NCBI GenBank assembly: GCA_902783575.1
Contig: CACZRP010000100.1
Coordinates: 1-60,915 of the forward strand
Length of the DNA stretch: 60,915 nt
Direction of reading: 5' to 3'
From: an uncultured Eubacteriales bacterium
Lineage (GTDB): Bacteria > Bacillota > Clostridia > Lachnospirales > Bianqueaceae
Within the stretch, counting starts at the first letter, position 1. Each line of letters opens with the position of its first letter. The notes under the pieces were generated by a model, which had not been told where the DNA came from, ran no database searches, and saw only the letters and a list, made by a program, of their open reading frames with translations. Below are positions 10,293 through 18,694 of the stretch, one piece after another. The position numbers were made by a program, and so were the translations under genes.

Positions 10293-12293
10293 TTAGGCTC
10301 TGGGCCCGTTGAACATTTTCAGGCGCTCCTGGAAATCTTCTTTGGAAAGACTGCGGCTGGGATCATGCTCCTCTTTGACCGCCTCCTTGACTTCTTCCTT
10401 CACAACCTCCTGGACCTTCTGGGGCTCGGGAGCGGGTTCATCCACCACCGGCTCCTTCACCTCGGGTGCCTTCTGTTCGAACAGCTTATCCGCTGCCAGG
10501 GCTGCCTCCAGATCCTCGGGTTTCATGTTCTTCATGGCGTCCTTGGAGGGGATGCTGTTGTTGATCAGGCTCTGAGCCATGTCTTCCACGGACTTTCCTT
10601 TGCTGAGGCCTTCACCGATCTTGCCGTACATATCGGGAGTTCCGATGAATTTATTCAGCATCACGGAAGCGAGGACGGTCTGGTATTCACCCTTGGCAAT
10701 ATAGTCTTTCTTTGCGGCTACATATTCCTTCTCGGAAATTTTGCCTGCTAGGTAATTTCCACTGACCACCTTGAAGGCATCATCGATGGGCTTTCTCATT
10801 TTCATAATCTCCGCACCCTTTTCCCAGAACTCCGGGCTGTTCTCCTTCTGCGCCAGCTCCGCCTTGATGGGCCGGTTGAGCACTTCATATTTCAGGCGGG
10901 CATCGATGGCCTTCTGCTTGGTGGCGGGATCCAGATCCTTGCCTTCCGCCGCAGCCTGATTAATCTTCTTCACAGCCCATTCGTTAGCGCGGTAGATCTT
11001 TACCAGTTCACGGTCAACCTTGGCAATATTGATATCCTTCTGGGTCAGGCCTCCAATCTTGGGATCCATGGCCAGCTTCTTCAGTTCCGGATCCTGATCC
11101 AGCAGGGTCACGGCTTCAGCGGCAGCGCCATTAAGTCCCATGTTCGCCATGGAATCCAGTCCGCGGTGGGGCAGGTTATTGGCCGTAAAATGGAGGCCCT
11201 TGCCGATCAGCGCTGCCAGAGGCTCCTTGTTGCCGGCCTTGTAGGCTTCCAGGGCTTCCATGGCCTGATCTCTGGCGGGCGCCTGGGCATCTTTAAAATA
11301 GGTGCCCACATTGGCACGGCCCTGGGTGCCCCATCCGTACAGGTCGGAGGTGTAGAAGGTATTGTTGGCGACGACATTGAGATTCGGGTCGATGCCGTTG
11401 GTGGCACGGATCTTGCCGCCAATCTCCGGAGTCAGGGCCTTCAGAAGGCCCAGAGACATGAACTGCTTGTCATCAAGAGCTTTGTCTCCAACTTTAATAT
11501 CGCTGATCTCGTAGGGCTTTAAGGTATCGAACTGTTCCTGGGTATACTGGCAGTTCAGCTGATCCTCATGGAAAGCGGGCTTGGAACCGTAGATATCCTG
11601 CATCAGACCAATGCTGATATCCAGCTGGCTCTGATAACTGTCTATGTCGCTCTTCAGACGCTCTTCCTCGGCCTTCTTCAGCGCTTCGGCCTCGGCTGCT
11701 TCCTGCTGCTTCGTTTCTTCATCAAAGGCAGCCTTTTCACTCTGCATGGTCTCTGATTCGGGATCCCGGGTTTCGCCGGCCTTCTTGGCGGCATCGTTGT
11801 AGTTGTTATATTTTTTCATTTCCTGGCTGTACTTGTTTTTCTGCTCCTTATAGAAGCCGAAGATACCCCAGAAACTCACCCAGCCGCCCAGTGCTTTGGG
11901 TTTGGGAATCATGGATTCCGGAACCGGACGGGAGAAGGCGATCTCGTCCTTCTCGTCAATCTGCAGCTGAATGGGGTCCTTCTTGCCGGGCTCCAGGCAG
12001 AAGATACGACCCTTGTCGATTTTCTGCAGAAATTCTTCGCTGTCTATGCTGCAGTTCTCCAGGGCGTCCACACGCTCACCATTGTCGTTGATTTCAAAAA
12101 GCTTCAGGTTGCCCGCCTGGTCCTTGACCGCGTTCTCCTTGGTCAGATCGATGCCGAAGTACTCCTTCAGAATCTCACTCATATGCGCCATCATATAGGC
12201 TTTCTTGCCCTGATGCATGCTGTCCCATCTGGCGGAGAGCTCGTTATTGAGGGCGATCGGTGCTTCTTCAAATTTCTTTTTATCTTTTGCCAT
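10293..12293 (-). CDS. Hypothetical 666-residue cytoplasmic protein, family not recognised
   Basis: I do not recognise this protein. It has no signal peptide or membrane helix. Residues about 1-140 look globular. About 175-225 is a charged helical stretch (ETKQQEAAEAEALKKAEEER). About 225-600 is helical and rich in Lys, Asp and Ala. About 605-645 is a Glu/Pro/Val-rich linker, and the last 20 residues (SLSKEDFQERLKMFNGPRA) look like a short separate motif. The ATG follows AGAGGAGG at good spacing. It stands alone between a terminator and a divergent gene, so it is likely a single-gene unit. Codon use matches the neighbours, giving no sign of recent transfer. A structural or scaffold role is possible but unsupported. 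Confidence 0.85.
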   Translation of the reverse strand: MAKDKKKFEEAPIALNNELSARWDSMHQGKKAYMMAHMSEILKEYFGIDLTKENAVKDQAGNLKLFEINDNGERVDALENCSIDSEEFLQKIDKGRIFCLEPGKKDPIQLQIDEKDEIAFSRPVPESMIPKPKALGGWVSFWGIFGFYKEQKNKYSQEMKKYNNYNDAAKKAGETRDPESETMQSEKAAFDEETKQQEAAEAEALKKAEEERLKSDIDSYQSQLDISIGLMQDIYGSKPAFHEDQLNCQYTQEQFDTLKPYEISDIKVGDKALDDKQFMSLGLLKALTPEIGGKIRATNGIDPNLNVVANNTFYTSDLYGWGTQGRANVGTYFKDAQAPARDQAMEALEAYKAGNKEPLAALIGKGLHFTANNLPHRGLDSMANMGLNGAAAEAVTLLDQDPELKKLAMDPKIGGLTQKDINIAKVDRELVKIYRANEWAVKKINQAAAEGKDLDPATKQKAIDARLKYEVLNRPIKAELAQKENSPEFWEKGAEIMKMRKPIDDAFKVVSGNYLAGKISEKEYVAAKKDYIAKGEYQTVLASVMLNKFIGTPDMYGKIGEGLSKGKSVEDMAQSLINNSIPSKDAMKNMKPEDLEAALAADKLFEQKAPEVKEPVVDEPAPEPQKVQEVVKEEVKEAVKEEHDPSRSLSKEDFQERLKMFNGPRA

Positions 12294-12473
12294 GATTTCC
12301 TCCTCTGTGTGATCTTTTTTAAGATCTCTGAATGGATTTGTCTAAGTCGTTTTGGTTTCTTGTTATGGTGATATTTTAAGGCACTCCCCCGCTTTTTTCA
12401 AGGGTTTCCGGGCAGTCGGCATAAGATTGGCATATTCCGCGGCATGAGGACAGCATGGTAATGTCTTCTGGGT

Positions 12474-12512
12474 GGAAGGGCTTGCCCTTCCGACGGAAGG
12501 CAGTGCCTTCCG
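12474..12512. repeat. Two adjacent perfect hairpins upstream of the esterase gene
   Basis: GGAAGGGC-TT-GCCCTTCC (12474-12491) is followed after two bases by CGGAAGGCA-G-TGCCTTCCG (12494-12512). Both share the GGAAGG core. They lie about 60 bp before the TTG start at 12571. They could form a structured leader or be REP-like elements; neither has a T-run to make it a terminator. Confidence 0.75.
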
Positions 12513-12570
12513 TTGCATTTCCCACGAAAATCTGATAAGATTGACGGAAACGGAGAAAGGAGGGACTCAA

Positions 12571-13722
12571 TTGAAATCCATTCATCAGCTGGACGCCCGC
12601 ACCGCCAGGGCCCAGAAGATCCGGCATTTTCTGTATATGATTGTCTTTGTGGTCGTCTTTTCCATCGCCCTGTCCCTCTATTCCCAGGTCCGCTATCACC
12701 GCTCAGCCGCCGCCACGGTGGCGGAATTTGACCTCCGGCTGCTGCTGGCTTCCCAGGACCAGAATGAGCTGACCAAAAAGCTGACCGGCATGCTGGAGGA
12801 GGGAAAAACCACTTATGAAATTCCCTCTTATATACTATTTGATTCGGAGCTGGAGATCCGCCGCCACGAATACGGCGAAAGCTCCATGCAGGTTTTCCAC
12901 CTGCTGCCCTCCCCGGAAGTTAAGCCCGGCAGTTCCGATACCGTCATTTACTATCTCCACGGCGGCTCCTATATGGATGAGCCCAATCCCTTCCACTGGG
13001 AAACCCTGGATCAGCTGTGCCAGGAAACAGGCTATGAGGTGATCGTGCCGGATTATCCCATGATTCCCTTCGATGACGCCGAGTCCTCCTATCCCCTGGT
13101 TTATACCCATTATACCCATCTCATCGACGAAAATCCGGAACGCCGCGTCATATTGATGGGAGACAGCGCCGGCGGCGGCTATTGCCTGGGGCTGGTGGCT
13201 TTCCTGGAGGGCCTGGCTTATCTGCCGGAGCAGTCCCAGTCCTACGAGCTGTTCACGCCCAAAACCCGGCCCGCTTATCTGCCTGATCAGCTGATTCTCC
13301 TGTCACCCTGGGTGGATGTCACCATGGACAATCCGGAAATCGCGGATTACATTGACAATGATCCCATGCTCAAAAAGGATCAGCTGGAGCTCTGCGGCCT
13401 CCTGTGGGCGGGCTCCCGTCCGCCGGCGGATCCGCTGATCAGTCCTCTCTACGCCTTTGAGGGCACCGCCGGCACCGATGACCGTCTCATGGCATCGCAG
13501 CGCATTCTGTCCAGGAACTTCCCCAAAACCCTGATTTTCACCGGAACCCGGGAGATTTTCTATCCCGATATCATGGAGCTCTACCGCTGTCTCGACAGCA
13601 TCGGCTGCGATGTGACCCTGTCCGTGGGCGAAGGCATGAACCATGTATGGGTGGTCTACCCCATCCCGGAGGGGGAAGAAGCCGTTCAGCAAATCGAAAG
13701 CTTTATTCAGGAGGATCAATAG
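12571..13722 (+). CDS. Membrane-anchored alpha/beta hydrolase (acetyl-esterase / HSL-type)
   Basis: This 383-residue protein has an N-terminal transmembrane anchor at about residues 20-40 (FLYMIVFVVVFSIALSLY) and an alpha/beta-hydrolase domain after it. The oxyanion motif is YYLHGGSYM, and the nucleophile is Ser199 in GDSAGGG. A likely acid lies in the TGTREIFYPD region and a His in GEGMNHVWVVYP. These are features of the hormone-sensitive-lipase / esterase_3-like group, so it probably cleaves short-chain esters outside the membrane. The TTG at 12571 is preferred because AAAGGAGGG precedes it by the right distance; the in-frame ATG at 12472 runs through the twin hairpins. It is followed 1 bp later by a peptidase gene, so the two are co-transcribed. 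Confidence 0.85.
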   Translation: MKSIHQLDARTARAQKIRHFLYMIVFVVVFSIALSLYSQVRYHRSAAATVAEFDLRLLLASQDQNELTKKLTGMLEEGKTTYEIPSYILFDSELEIRRHEYGESSMQVFHLLPSPEVKPGSSDTVIYYLHGGSYMDEPNPFHWETLDQLCQETGYEVIVPDYPMIPFDDAESSYPLVYTHYTHLIDENPERRVILMGDSAGGGYCLGLVAFLEGLAYLPEQSQSYELFTPKTRPAYLPDQLILLSPWVDVTMDNPEIADYIDNDPMLKKDQLELCGLLWAGSRPPADPLISPLYAFEGTAGTDDRLMASQRILSRNFPKTLIFTGTREIFYPDIMELYRCLDSIGCDVTLSVGEGMNHVWVVYPIPEGEEAVQQIESFIQEDQ

Positions 13723-13723
13723 C

Positions 13724-15700
13724 ATGAAACCTTTATCTCTGGATGCTCTCACCAGGTATCAGTTCCTCTCCCGGCCCACCTTTTCGCCGGAAGGCACCTC
13801 CGCCGTCTTTGTGCGGAAATGCGCGGACATGAAGGAAAACGGCTATCATTCCTTCCTTCATCTGATCCGCTTTCCCGAAGAGGGAAAGCCCCAGCTGCTG
13901 CAGCTGACCTCTTTGGGCAAGGAAAGCAGCTTCATCTACGATGATGAGCATACCCTCCTGCTGCCCTTGAACCGCCGCAAGGAGGATGAGCCAGAGAAGC
14001 ATCATTTCAAAACCGCCTACTACCGCCTGCCCCTGGAAGGGGGCGAGGCCGCGCCAGCCTTTTCCGTTCCCTACGACGCCGGTGAAATCAAAAAAATCCG
14101 GGAAGGCCTCTACGCCTTCAGCGCGGAGATCGACATGAACCGTCCCGAGGCCACCAAGGACAACTCCGATCAGCTGGACGAGTATGATGACTATCATGTG
14201 CTGGAGGAGCTGCCCTACTGGACCGACAACGGCAGCTTCATCTCCCGTTTCCGGGATCATCTGTTCCTGTATGACGAGAAGGAAGAGAAGGTAACCCAGA
14301 TCACCCAGGGCCTCTTCTCCCTGGACAGCTTCAAGGTCAGCGGCGGCCGGCTCTTCTTCACTGGACGCACCTACGACAGCATCCGGCCCTACGAAAGCGG
14401 CCTCTTTGAATACGATTTTGAAGATGGTGAGATCAAAACCCTGATTCCCGAGAAAACCCGGATTCTGGGAGACATTCTCCCGGAGAAGGACCATTTCTGG
14501 GTCATGGCCATGCCCGAGGGAGCGGAAAACTACTGGGGCCTGTCCAGCCTCTATCTTTACGAAAACGGAATCCTTCGACTGGTGGATGATCAGATGCCCG
14601 AGATCGGGGACGCCCCCATGTCTGACTCGGTGATGGGCTATTCTCCCGCCATGAAAATCCGGGACGAAAAACTGTACTATACCGCCCTGCTCCGCACCAG
14701 AGCCCTGCTCTTCAGCCACGACGAAGAAAAGGCCGAGACCGTCTTTGATCCTCTGCCCGCCCTGCAGGGTTACGATATCCACAGCGGCCGGATCCTCTTT
14801 ACCGGCATGGAGGAGGGACAGCTCCAGGAGCTGTGGCTGGGAAGCCTGGCGGACGGAAGCTTCGAAAAGCTGACCTCCTTCAACGAAAAGGTGCTGGAGG
14901 ATACCTATATTGCCCGGCCGGAATACGTGCCCTTCACTGACTCCGATGGCGTGGAAATCGACGGATGGGTGATGAAGCCCATGGATATGGATCCGGAAAA
15001 GACCTATCCAGGCATTCTCAATATCCACGGCGGCCCCCGGGGCGCCTACGGCACCACCTTCTTCAACGAAATGCAGTACTGGGCCGGCCAGGGCTACTAT
15101 GTCTTCTTCTGCAATCCCCGGGGCTCCAGCGGCCGGGGCGATGACTTTGCCGATATCCGCCGGCGCTACGGCACCATTGATTATCAGGATCTCATGGAGT
15201 TCACGGACCATATTCTGGAGATCACCCCCAACCTGGATTCCCAGAGGCTGGGCGTCACCGGCGGTTCCTACGGCGGCTGGATGACCAACTGGATTCTGGG
15301 CCATACCCATCGCTTTGCCGCGGCCTGCACCCAGCGCAGCTTCTCCAACTGGCTTTCGGACTTCTCCGCCAGCGAAATCGGCTATACCTTTGACCGCATC
15401 GAGATCGGTGCCCTGCCCTGGGAGGATCCGAAGCGGCTTTGGGAAGCCTCTCCCGCCGCCTACGTGGACCGGATGGAAACTCCCACCCTGTTCATCCACT
15501 CCCTGCTGGACCACAACTGTCCCCTGTCAGAGAGCATGCAGATTTTCGCTGCCCTGCGCTTCAGAAACATCCCGGCCCGGGCGGTGCTCTTTGAGGGCGA
15601 AGGCCATGGTCTATCACGGGGCGGAAAGCCCAAGCACCGCATGCGCCGCATTCAGGAAATCACCGGCTGGATGGACAAATATCTGAAGAAAGAGAAATAA
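13724..15700 (+). CDS. S9 family (prolyl oligopeptidase / acylaminoacyl-peptidase-like) serine peptidase
   Basis: This 658-residue protein has a seven-bladed-propeller-like N-terminal domain (about 1-400) and an alpha/beta-hydrolase domain (about 410-658). The nucleophile is Ser515 in GGSYGGWMTNW. The Asp is in HSLLDHNCPLSESM and the His in EGEGHGLSRGG. The NIHGGPRGAYG segment forms the oxyanion region. This order is typical of acylaminoacyl peptidases that trim short peptides in the cytoplasm. There is no signal peptide. The ATG at 13724 follows CAGGAGG; a longer frame from 13643 overlaps the esterase and is rejected. It forms a two-gene unit with the esterase. Confidence 0.93.
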   Translation: MKPLSLDALTRYQFLSRPTFSPEGTSAVFVRKCADMKENGYHSFLHLIRFPEEGKPQLLQLTSLGKESSFIYDDEHTLLLPLNRRKEDEPEKHHFKTAYYRLPLEGGEAAPAFSVPYDAGEIKKIREGLYAFSAEIDMNRPEATKDNSDQLDEYDDYHVLEELPYWTDNGSFISRFRDHLFLYDEKEEKVTQITQGLFSLDSFKVSGGRLFFTGRTYDSIRPYESGLFEYDFEDGEIKTLIPEKTRILGDILPEKDHFWVMAMPEGAENYWGLSSLYLYENGILRLVDDQMPEIGDAPMSDSVMGYSPAMKIRDEKLYYTALLRTRALLFSHDEEKAETVFDPLPALQGYDIHSGRILFTGMEEGQLQELWLGSLADGSFEKLTSFNEKVLEDTYIARPEYVPFTDSDGVEIDGWVMKPMDMDPEKTYPGILNIHGGPRGAYGTTFFNEMQYWAGQGYYVFFCNPRGSSGRGDDFADIRRRYGTIDYQDLMEFTDHILEITPNLDSQRLGVTGGSYGGWMTNWILGHTHRFAAACTQRSFSNWLSDFSASEIGYTFDRIEIGALPWEDPKRLWEASPAAYVDRMETPTLFIHSLLDHNCPLSESMQIFAALRFRNIPARAVLFEGEGHGLSRGGKPKHRMRRIQEITGWMDKYLKKEK

Positions 15701-15713
15701 GGTCGTCCAGTTG

Positions 15714-15740
15714 TTAGCACTCACATCAGTCGAGTGCTAA
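15714..15740. promoter_or_regulatory. CIRCE operator (HrcA binding site)
   Basis: TTAGCACTC (15714-15722), nine bases, then GAGTGCTAA (15732-15740) is an exact match to the CIRCE consensus. HrcA repressor binds this inverted repeat and releases it on heat shock. It lies 14 bp after the peptidase stop and 26 bp before the -35 box of the hsp20 promoter. hrcA itself is not in the window. Confidence 0.95.
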
Positions 15741-15766
15741 CAGAATGTTAAATCCTCGTTCATATT

Positions 15767-15795
15767 TTGGACACAATTAGGGTGTACTATATAAT
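15767..15795 (+). promoter_or_regulatory. Promoter of hsp20
   Basis: TTGGAC (15767-15772) and TATAAT (15790-15795) are separated by exactly 17 bp. The -10 box is perfect and the -35 box moderate. The predicted start near 15802 leaves a leader of about 105 bases before the hsp20 ATG. Confidence 0.75.
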
Positions 15796-15810
15796 CAAAA
15801 GAAAAAAGAA

Positions 15811-15834
15811 AGCAATCTGAAGCATTCAGATGCT
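15811..15834 (+). other. Hairpin in the hsp20 leader
   Basis: AGC-A-ATCTGAA pairs with TTCAGATGCT around a GCA loop, giving a ten-pair stem with one bulge. Weaker A/T pairing continues outward. It falls just after the predicted transcription start. It could stabilise the message or affect heat-dependent translation, but it does not cover the ribosome site, so a thermometer role is only a guess. Confidence 0.45.
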
Positions 15835-15908
15835 TTCCCCATTCTTTAAAAATACGACCTGTGGATCCCTGATGGGATCTTCAAAATAGATTGAGGAGGA
15901 TTTATACC

Positions 15909-16343
15909 ATGTTTGAAATGACACCTTTTGAAAGAAGTTATCGTAATCTGTTTGCCCGTAACCCCTTTGCTGATCTTGAGAAGGATTTCTTCTCCAACTC
16001 CGCTTCCAAGCTGGCTGACTTCCAGACCGATGTGCAGGATCTGGGTGACAGCTACCTGCTGGAGGCTGACCTGCCCGGCTTTGACAAGAAGGACATCAAG
16101 ATCGATATCAATGATCACCGCCTGACCATCCATGCGGAGCGTCACGCCAACGCGGAACATAAGGACGAGAAAACAGGCTACATTCGTCAGGAGAGAACCT
16201 TCGGTTCCTTCAGCCGCAGCTTCGATATCAACGAGATCGATGAGTCGGCCATCAGCGCTGCCTATGTGGACGGTGTCCTGAAGCTGACCCTGCCCAAGCT
16301 GCAGAAACCGCTGCCCGCTTCTCATCAGATTGAAATTCAGTAA
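15909..16343 (+). CDS. Small heat shock protein, Hsp20 / alpha-crystallin family
   Basis: This 144-residue protein has a short N-terminal arm, an alpha-crystallin domain at about residues 38-138 and a short C-terminal tail. Typical motifs are LEADLPGFDKKDIKIDIND and TIHAERH, the Arg-rich GYIRQERTFGSFSRSF loop, and VDGVLKLTLPK near the end. It acts as an ATP-independent holdase in the cytoplasm. GAGGAGG stands before the ATG at 15909. A perfect CIRCE element and a sigma-A promoter upstream predict HrcA-controlled heat induction. A terminator follows, so it is a single-gene unit. Confidence 0.95.
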   Translation: MFEMTPFERSYRNLFARNPFADLEKDFFSNSASKLADFQTDVQDLGDSYLLEADLPGFDKKDIKIDINDHRLTIHAERHANAEHKDEKTGYIRQERTFGSFSRSFDINEIDESAISAAYVDGVLKLTLPKLQKPLPASHQIEIQ

Positions 16344-16380
16344 TCTTCTTCCCATCATACACTGATTTCCCCTAAAGAAC

Positions 16381-16425
16381 AGGAAGCCCGCGCCGGATCC
16401 ATTTCCGGCGCGGACTTCCTTTTTT
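16381..16425 (+). terminator. Rho-independent terminator of hsp20
   Basis: A 17-bp stem with one mismatch, AGGAAGCCCGCGCCGGA against 16404-16420, and a 6-base loop are followed by six T. It is a very strong terminator. Confidence 0.95.
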
Positions 16426-16435
16426 AATGCAATTA

Positions 16436-16444
16436 TGTTATACT
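16436..16444 (+). promoter_or_regulatory. Extended -10 promoter of the MATE gene
   Basis: TGT followed by TATACT (16439-16444) forms an extended -10 box about 31 bp before the ATG. No good -35 box is present, because the expected position falls in the preceding terminator. Confidence 0.5.
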
Positions 16445-16475
16445 TCAAGGGATTTTTCTGTTTTGAGGTTGTTCT

Positions 16476-17849
16476 ATGGATTCCGAAAAGAAAGTATTCT
16501 ACAAAAAGCTCTTCTCCCTGTTGCTGCCCATCGCCTTCCAGAATTTCATGCTGTCCCTGGTCTCCGCCTCCGACGCCCTGATGCTGGGCAGGCTGGACCA
16601 GAGCTCCATGTCTGCCGTTTCCCTGGCGGGACAGGTGATGTTTGTTTTCCATCTGTTCCTGGGCTCCATGACCATCGGCGCCAGCATGTTCGTGGCCCAG
16701 TACTACGGCAAAAAGGATATGCGTTCCATCGAGAAGTTCCTGGGTCTGGTCATGCGGCCCACCATCCTGGTGTCCCTGCTGCTGACCCTCTTTGCCCTGG
16801 CCTTCCCCTCCCGACTGATGAGCGTCTGGACCTCCGACAAGGAGCTGATCCAGCTGGGCAGCGTGTATCTTCGCTGGGTCAGCCTGAACTATCTTTTAAC
16901 GGGCATCACGGAAATCTTTCTCTGCGTGCTGAAAAACACCGACCGGGCCAAAAAGAGCTCTCTCATCAGCTCCGGTGCGGTGGTAATCAATATTATTCTG
17001 AATGCCATCATGATCTTTGGCCTCCTGGGCTTCCCCGCCATGGGCATTGCGGGCGCCGCCCTGGCCACCGTTATTTCCCGGCTCATCGCCCTGCTGATTG
17101 TGCTGCCTGACTTCTTCAAAAAGAAGCAGGAAGAGTCCGCAGCCCGGGACGCTTCTTCCATCCGCTTCCGGTTGGAGGATCTGATCCACGTGGATCCGGT
17201 GAACCGGAAAGATTACTGGAAATATGTGACTCCCGTGGTGGCTAACATGTTCATCTGGGGCCTGGGCTTCAGTATGGGAACTGTCATCATGGGACGGCTG
17301 GGTCAGGACGCCATCGCCGCCAACTCCATTGCTTCGGTGGCTAAAAATCTTACCTTCTGCTTCTGCCAGGGCATTGGCTCCGGCGCGGGCATCCTGGTGG
17401 GCCACGAGCTGGGGGCCGGCAATCTGGAGCTGGCCAAACGCTATGGCCATCATCTCTGCATCAGCGCCCTGGTGGGCGGCGTCATCACCGGCGTCGTGCT
17501 GATTGCTCTCTGCCCGGTACTGCTGATGGTCACCGATCTTTCCGAGGCGGCCCGGGGATACCTGCCCTGGATGCTGGTGGTCAACGCCCTGAATATTCTG
17601 GGCGGTTCCCTCAACTCCACCACCATCTCCGGCATTTTCACCGCCGGCGGCGATTCCAAATTCGGGCTCAAGTGCGATATCATCACCCTGTGGTGCATCG
17701 TGGTGCCTCTGGGACTGCTCTCCGCCTTTGTGCTCCACCTGCCCATCCTGGTGGTGTACTTTATTGTGAACATGGATGAGATCGTCAAGCTGCCCGCCGT
17801 CTGGGTGAACTATCACAAATACAACTGGGTGAAGGATCTGACCCGCTGA
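16476..17849 (+). CDS. MATE family multidrug/toxin extrusion transporter
   Basis: This 457-residue protein has about twelve hydrophobic helices in two halves. The first half contains PIAFQNFMLSLVSASDALML and VAQYYGKKD, and the second half contains the related NSIASVAKNLTFCFCQGIG and LVGHELGAGN. These are the paired MATE signatures. The family exports cationic drugs or metabolites using a sodium or proton gradient. With a sodium-type V-ATPase in the window, sodium coupling is plausible but not shown. The ribosome site is GAGGTTG. It is convergent with the GatD-like gene 22 bp downstream, with no clear terminator between them. Confidence 0.93.
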   Translation: MDSEKKVFYKKLFSLLLPIAFQNFMLSLVSASDALMLGRLDQSSMSAVSLAGQVMFVFHLFLGSMTIGASMFVAQYYGKKDMRSIEKFLGLVMRPTILVSLLLTLFALAFPSRLMSVWTSDKELIQLGSVYLRWVSLNYLLTGITEIFLCVLKNTDRAKKSSLISSGAVVINIILNAIMIFGLLGFPAMGIAGAALATVISRLIALLIVLPDFFKKKQEESAARDASSIRFRLEDLIHVDPVNRKDYWKYVTPVVANMFIWGLGFSMGTVIMGRLGQDAIAANSIASVAKNLTFCFCQGIGSGAGILVGHELGAGNLELAKRYGHHLCISALVGGVITGVVLIALCPVLLMVTDLSEAARGYLPWMLVVNALNILGGSLNSTTISGIFTAGGDSKFGLKCDIITLWCIVVPLGLLSAFVLHLPILVVYFIVNMDEIVKLPAVWVNYHKYNWVKDLTR

Positions 17850-17871
17850 GGGGACGGATTCGCTTTTGTTT

Positions 17872-18693
17872 TTATCCCAGGGCGCCCATGGCGTAGCGGG
17901 CATCGGGCTTGGAAAGGTAGGCCAGCCGGTTGTGATAGGCCTCCATAATCAGCTTCTCCTCGAAAAGCTCGGAGGGGGCCTTCTCACCGGAGATTTCACA
18001 CATTTTTCCGATGAAGTACCGGGTCAGCTCGGGATTCATGATCAGCAGCGGCCCCAGCAGGGTGGTGCCGTAGAAGCCGTCCCGATGAACTCCTTCCTGC
18101 TTGGTTTCGTCATTCATGCCGAAGCCTCCCAGGGTGGTGATGAAGGGATCGGACGATCCCCCAAACTGCCGGGAGAAGGTGCTGCGGTGTCCCAAGATCT
18201 TGATATTTTCGAACTCTCCGTAATACCAGGAGTTGTGCCTGGTCTGGTCCCGGCGCACCACGGACACCATATCAAAGAGACCCAGGCCCTCCAGGGTGCA
18301 GTCCGCAATGTGTCCATCGGGATAAACCCGGTCCTTCCATTCGATTTTCTTGCCGAAAAGATCGATGGCATTGCCCGTGGCCAGCAGAATCCGGCCGCTC
18401 TTAATGTATTTCTCCAGGGCTTTTTTGTAGGGCCGCAGGGATTCCAGGGCCGCCTCGAAGTAGTCCTCCTCCATGGAACCGATGTAGCAAAGCTCCGGAG
18501 GCAGGATTTTTCTTTCTTCGCTCCGGATCTCAGGAGCCGCGGCGGGATTCTTTTTCGGAATGGCAAAGGCCGGGCCCTCTCCCAGACTGGTGGTCACCAG
18601 CCGGGCCTGGGGCAGGCATTTCGCCAGATATTCCACGTTGGCCTTCTCTCCGTAGAGGGTGACCAGCTCGGGAAACAGAAATTCTATTTTCAT
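17872..18693 (-). CDS. GatD-like type 1 glutamine amidotransferase homologue, catalytic residues apparently missing
   Basis: This 273-residue protein is the partner of the MurT-like gene one base upstream. GatD normally releases ammonia from glutamine so that MurT can amidate the D-Glu of lipid II. The fold landmarks are recognisable: LYGEKANVEYLAKCLPQA at the start, ILLATGNAIDLFG (about 103-114) where GatD has the ICGGYQLLG nucleophile elbow, and YGTTLLGPLLIMNPELTRYF where GatD has GTYLHGPLL. In this protein the cysteine position is Thr106 and the histidine position is Leu213. The GGGQD segment is also altered (IGSMEED). It is therefore probably not a standard glutaminase. It may be a structural partner or act on another donor. 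It is the last gene of a long minus-strand operon. Confidence 0.82.
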   Translation of the reverse strand: MKIEFLFPELVTLYGEKANVEYLAKCLPQARLVTTSLGEGPAFAIPKKNPAAAPEIRSEERKILPPELCYIGSMEEDYFEAALESLRPYKKALEKYIKSGRILLATGNAIDLFGKKIEWKDRVYPDGHIADCTLEGLGLFDMVSVVRRDQTRHNSWYYGEFENIKILGHRSTFSRQFGGSSDPFITTLGGFGMNDETKQEGVHRDGFYGTTLLGPLLIMNPELTRYFIGKMCEISGEKAPSELFEEKLIMEAYHNRLAYLSKPDARYAMGALG

Positions 18694-18694
18694 C

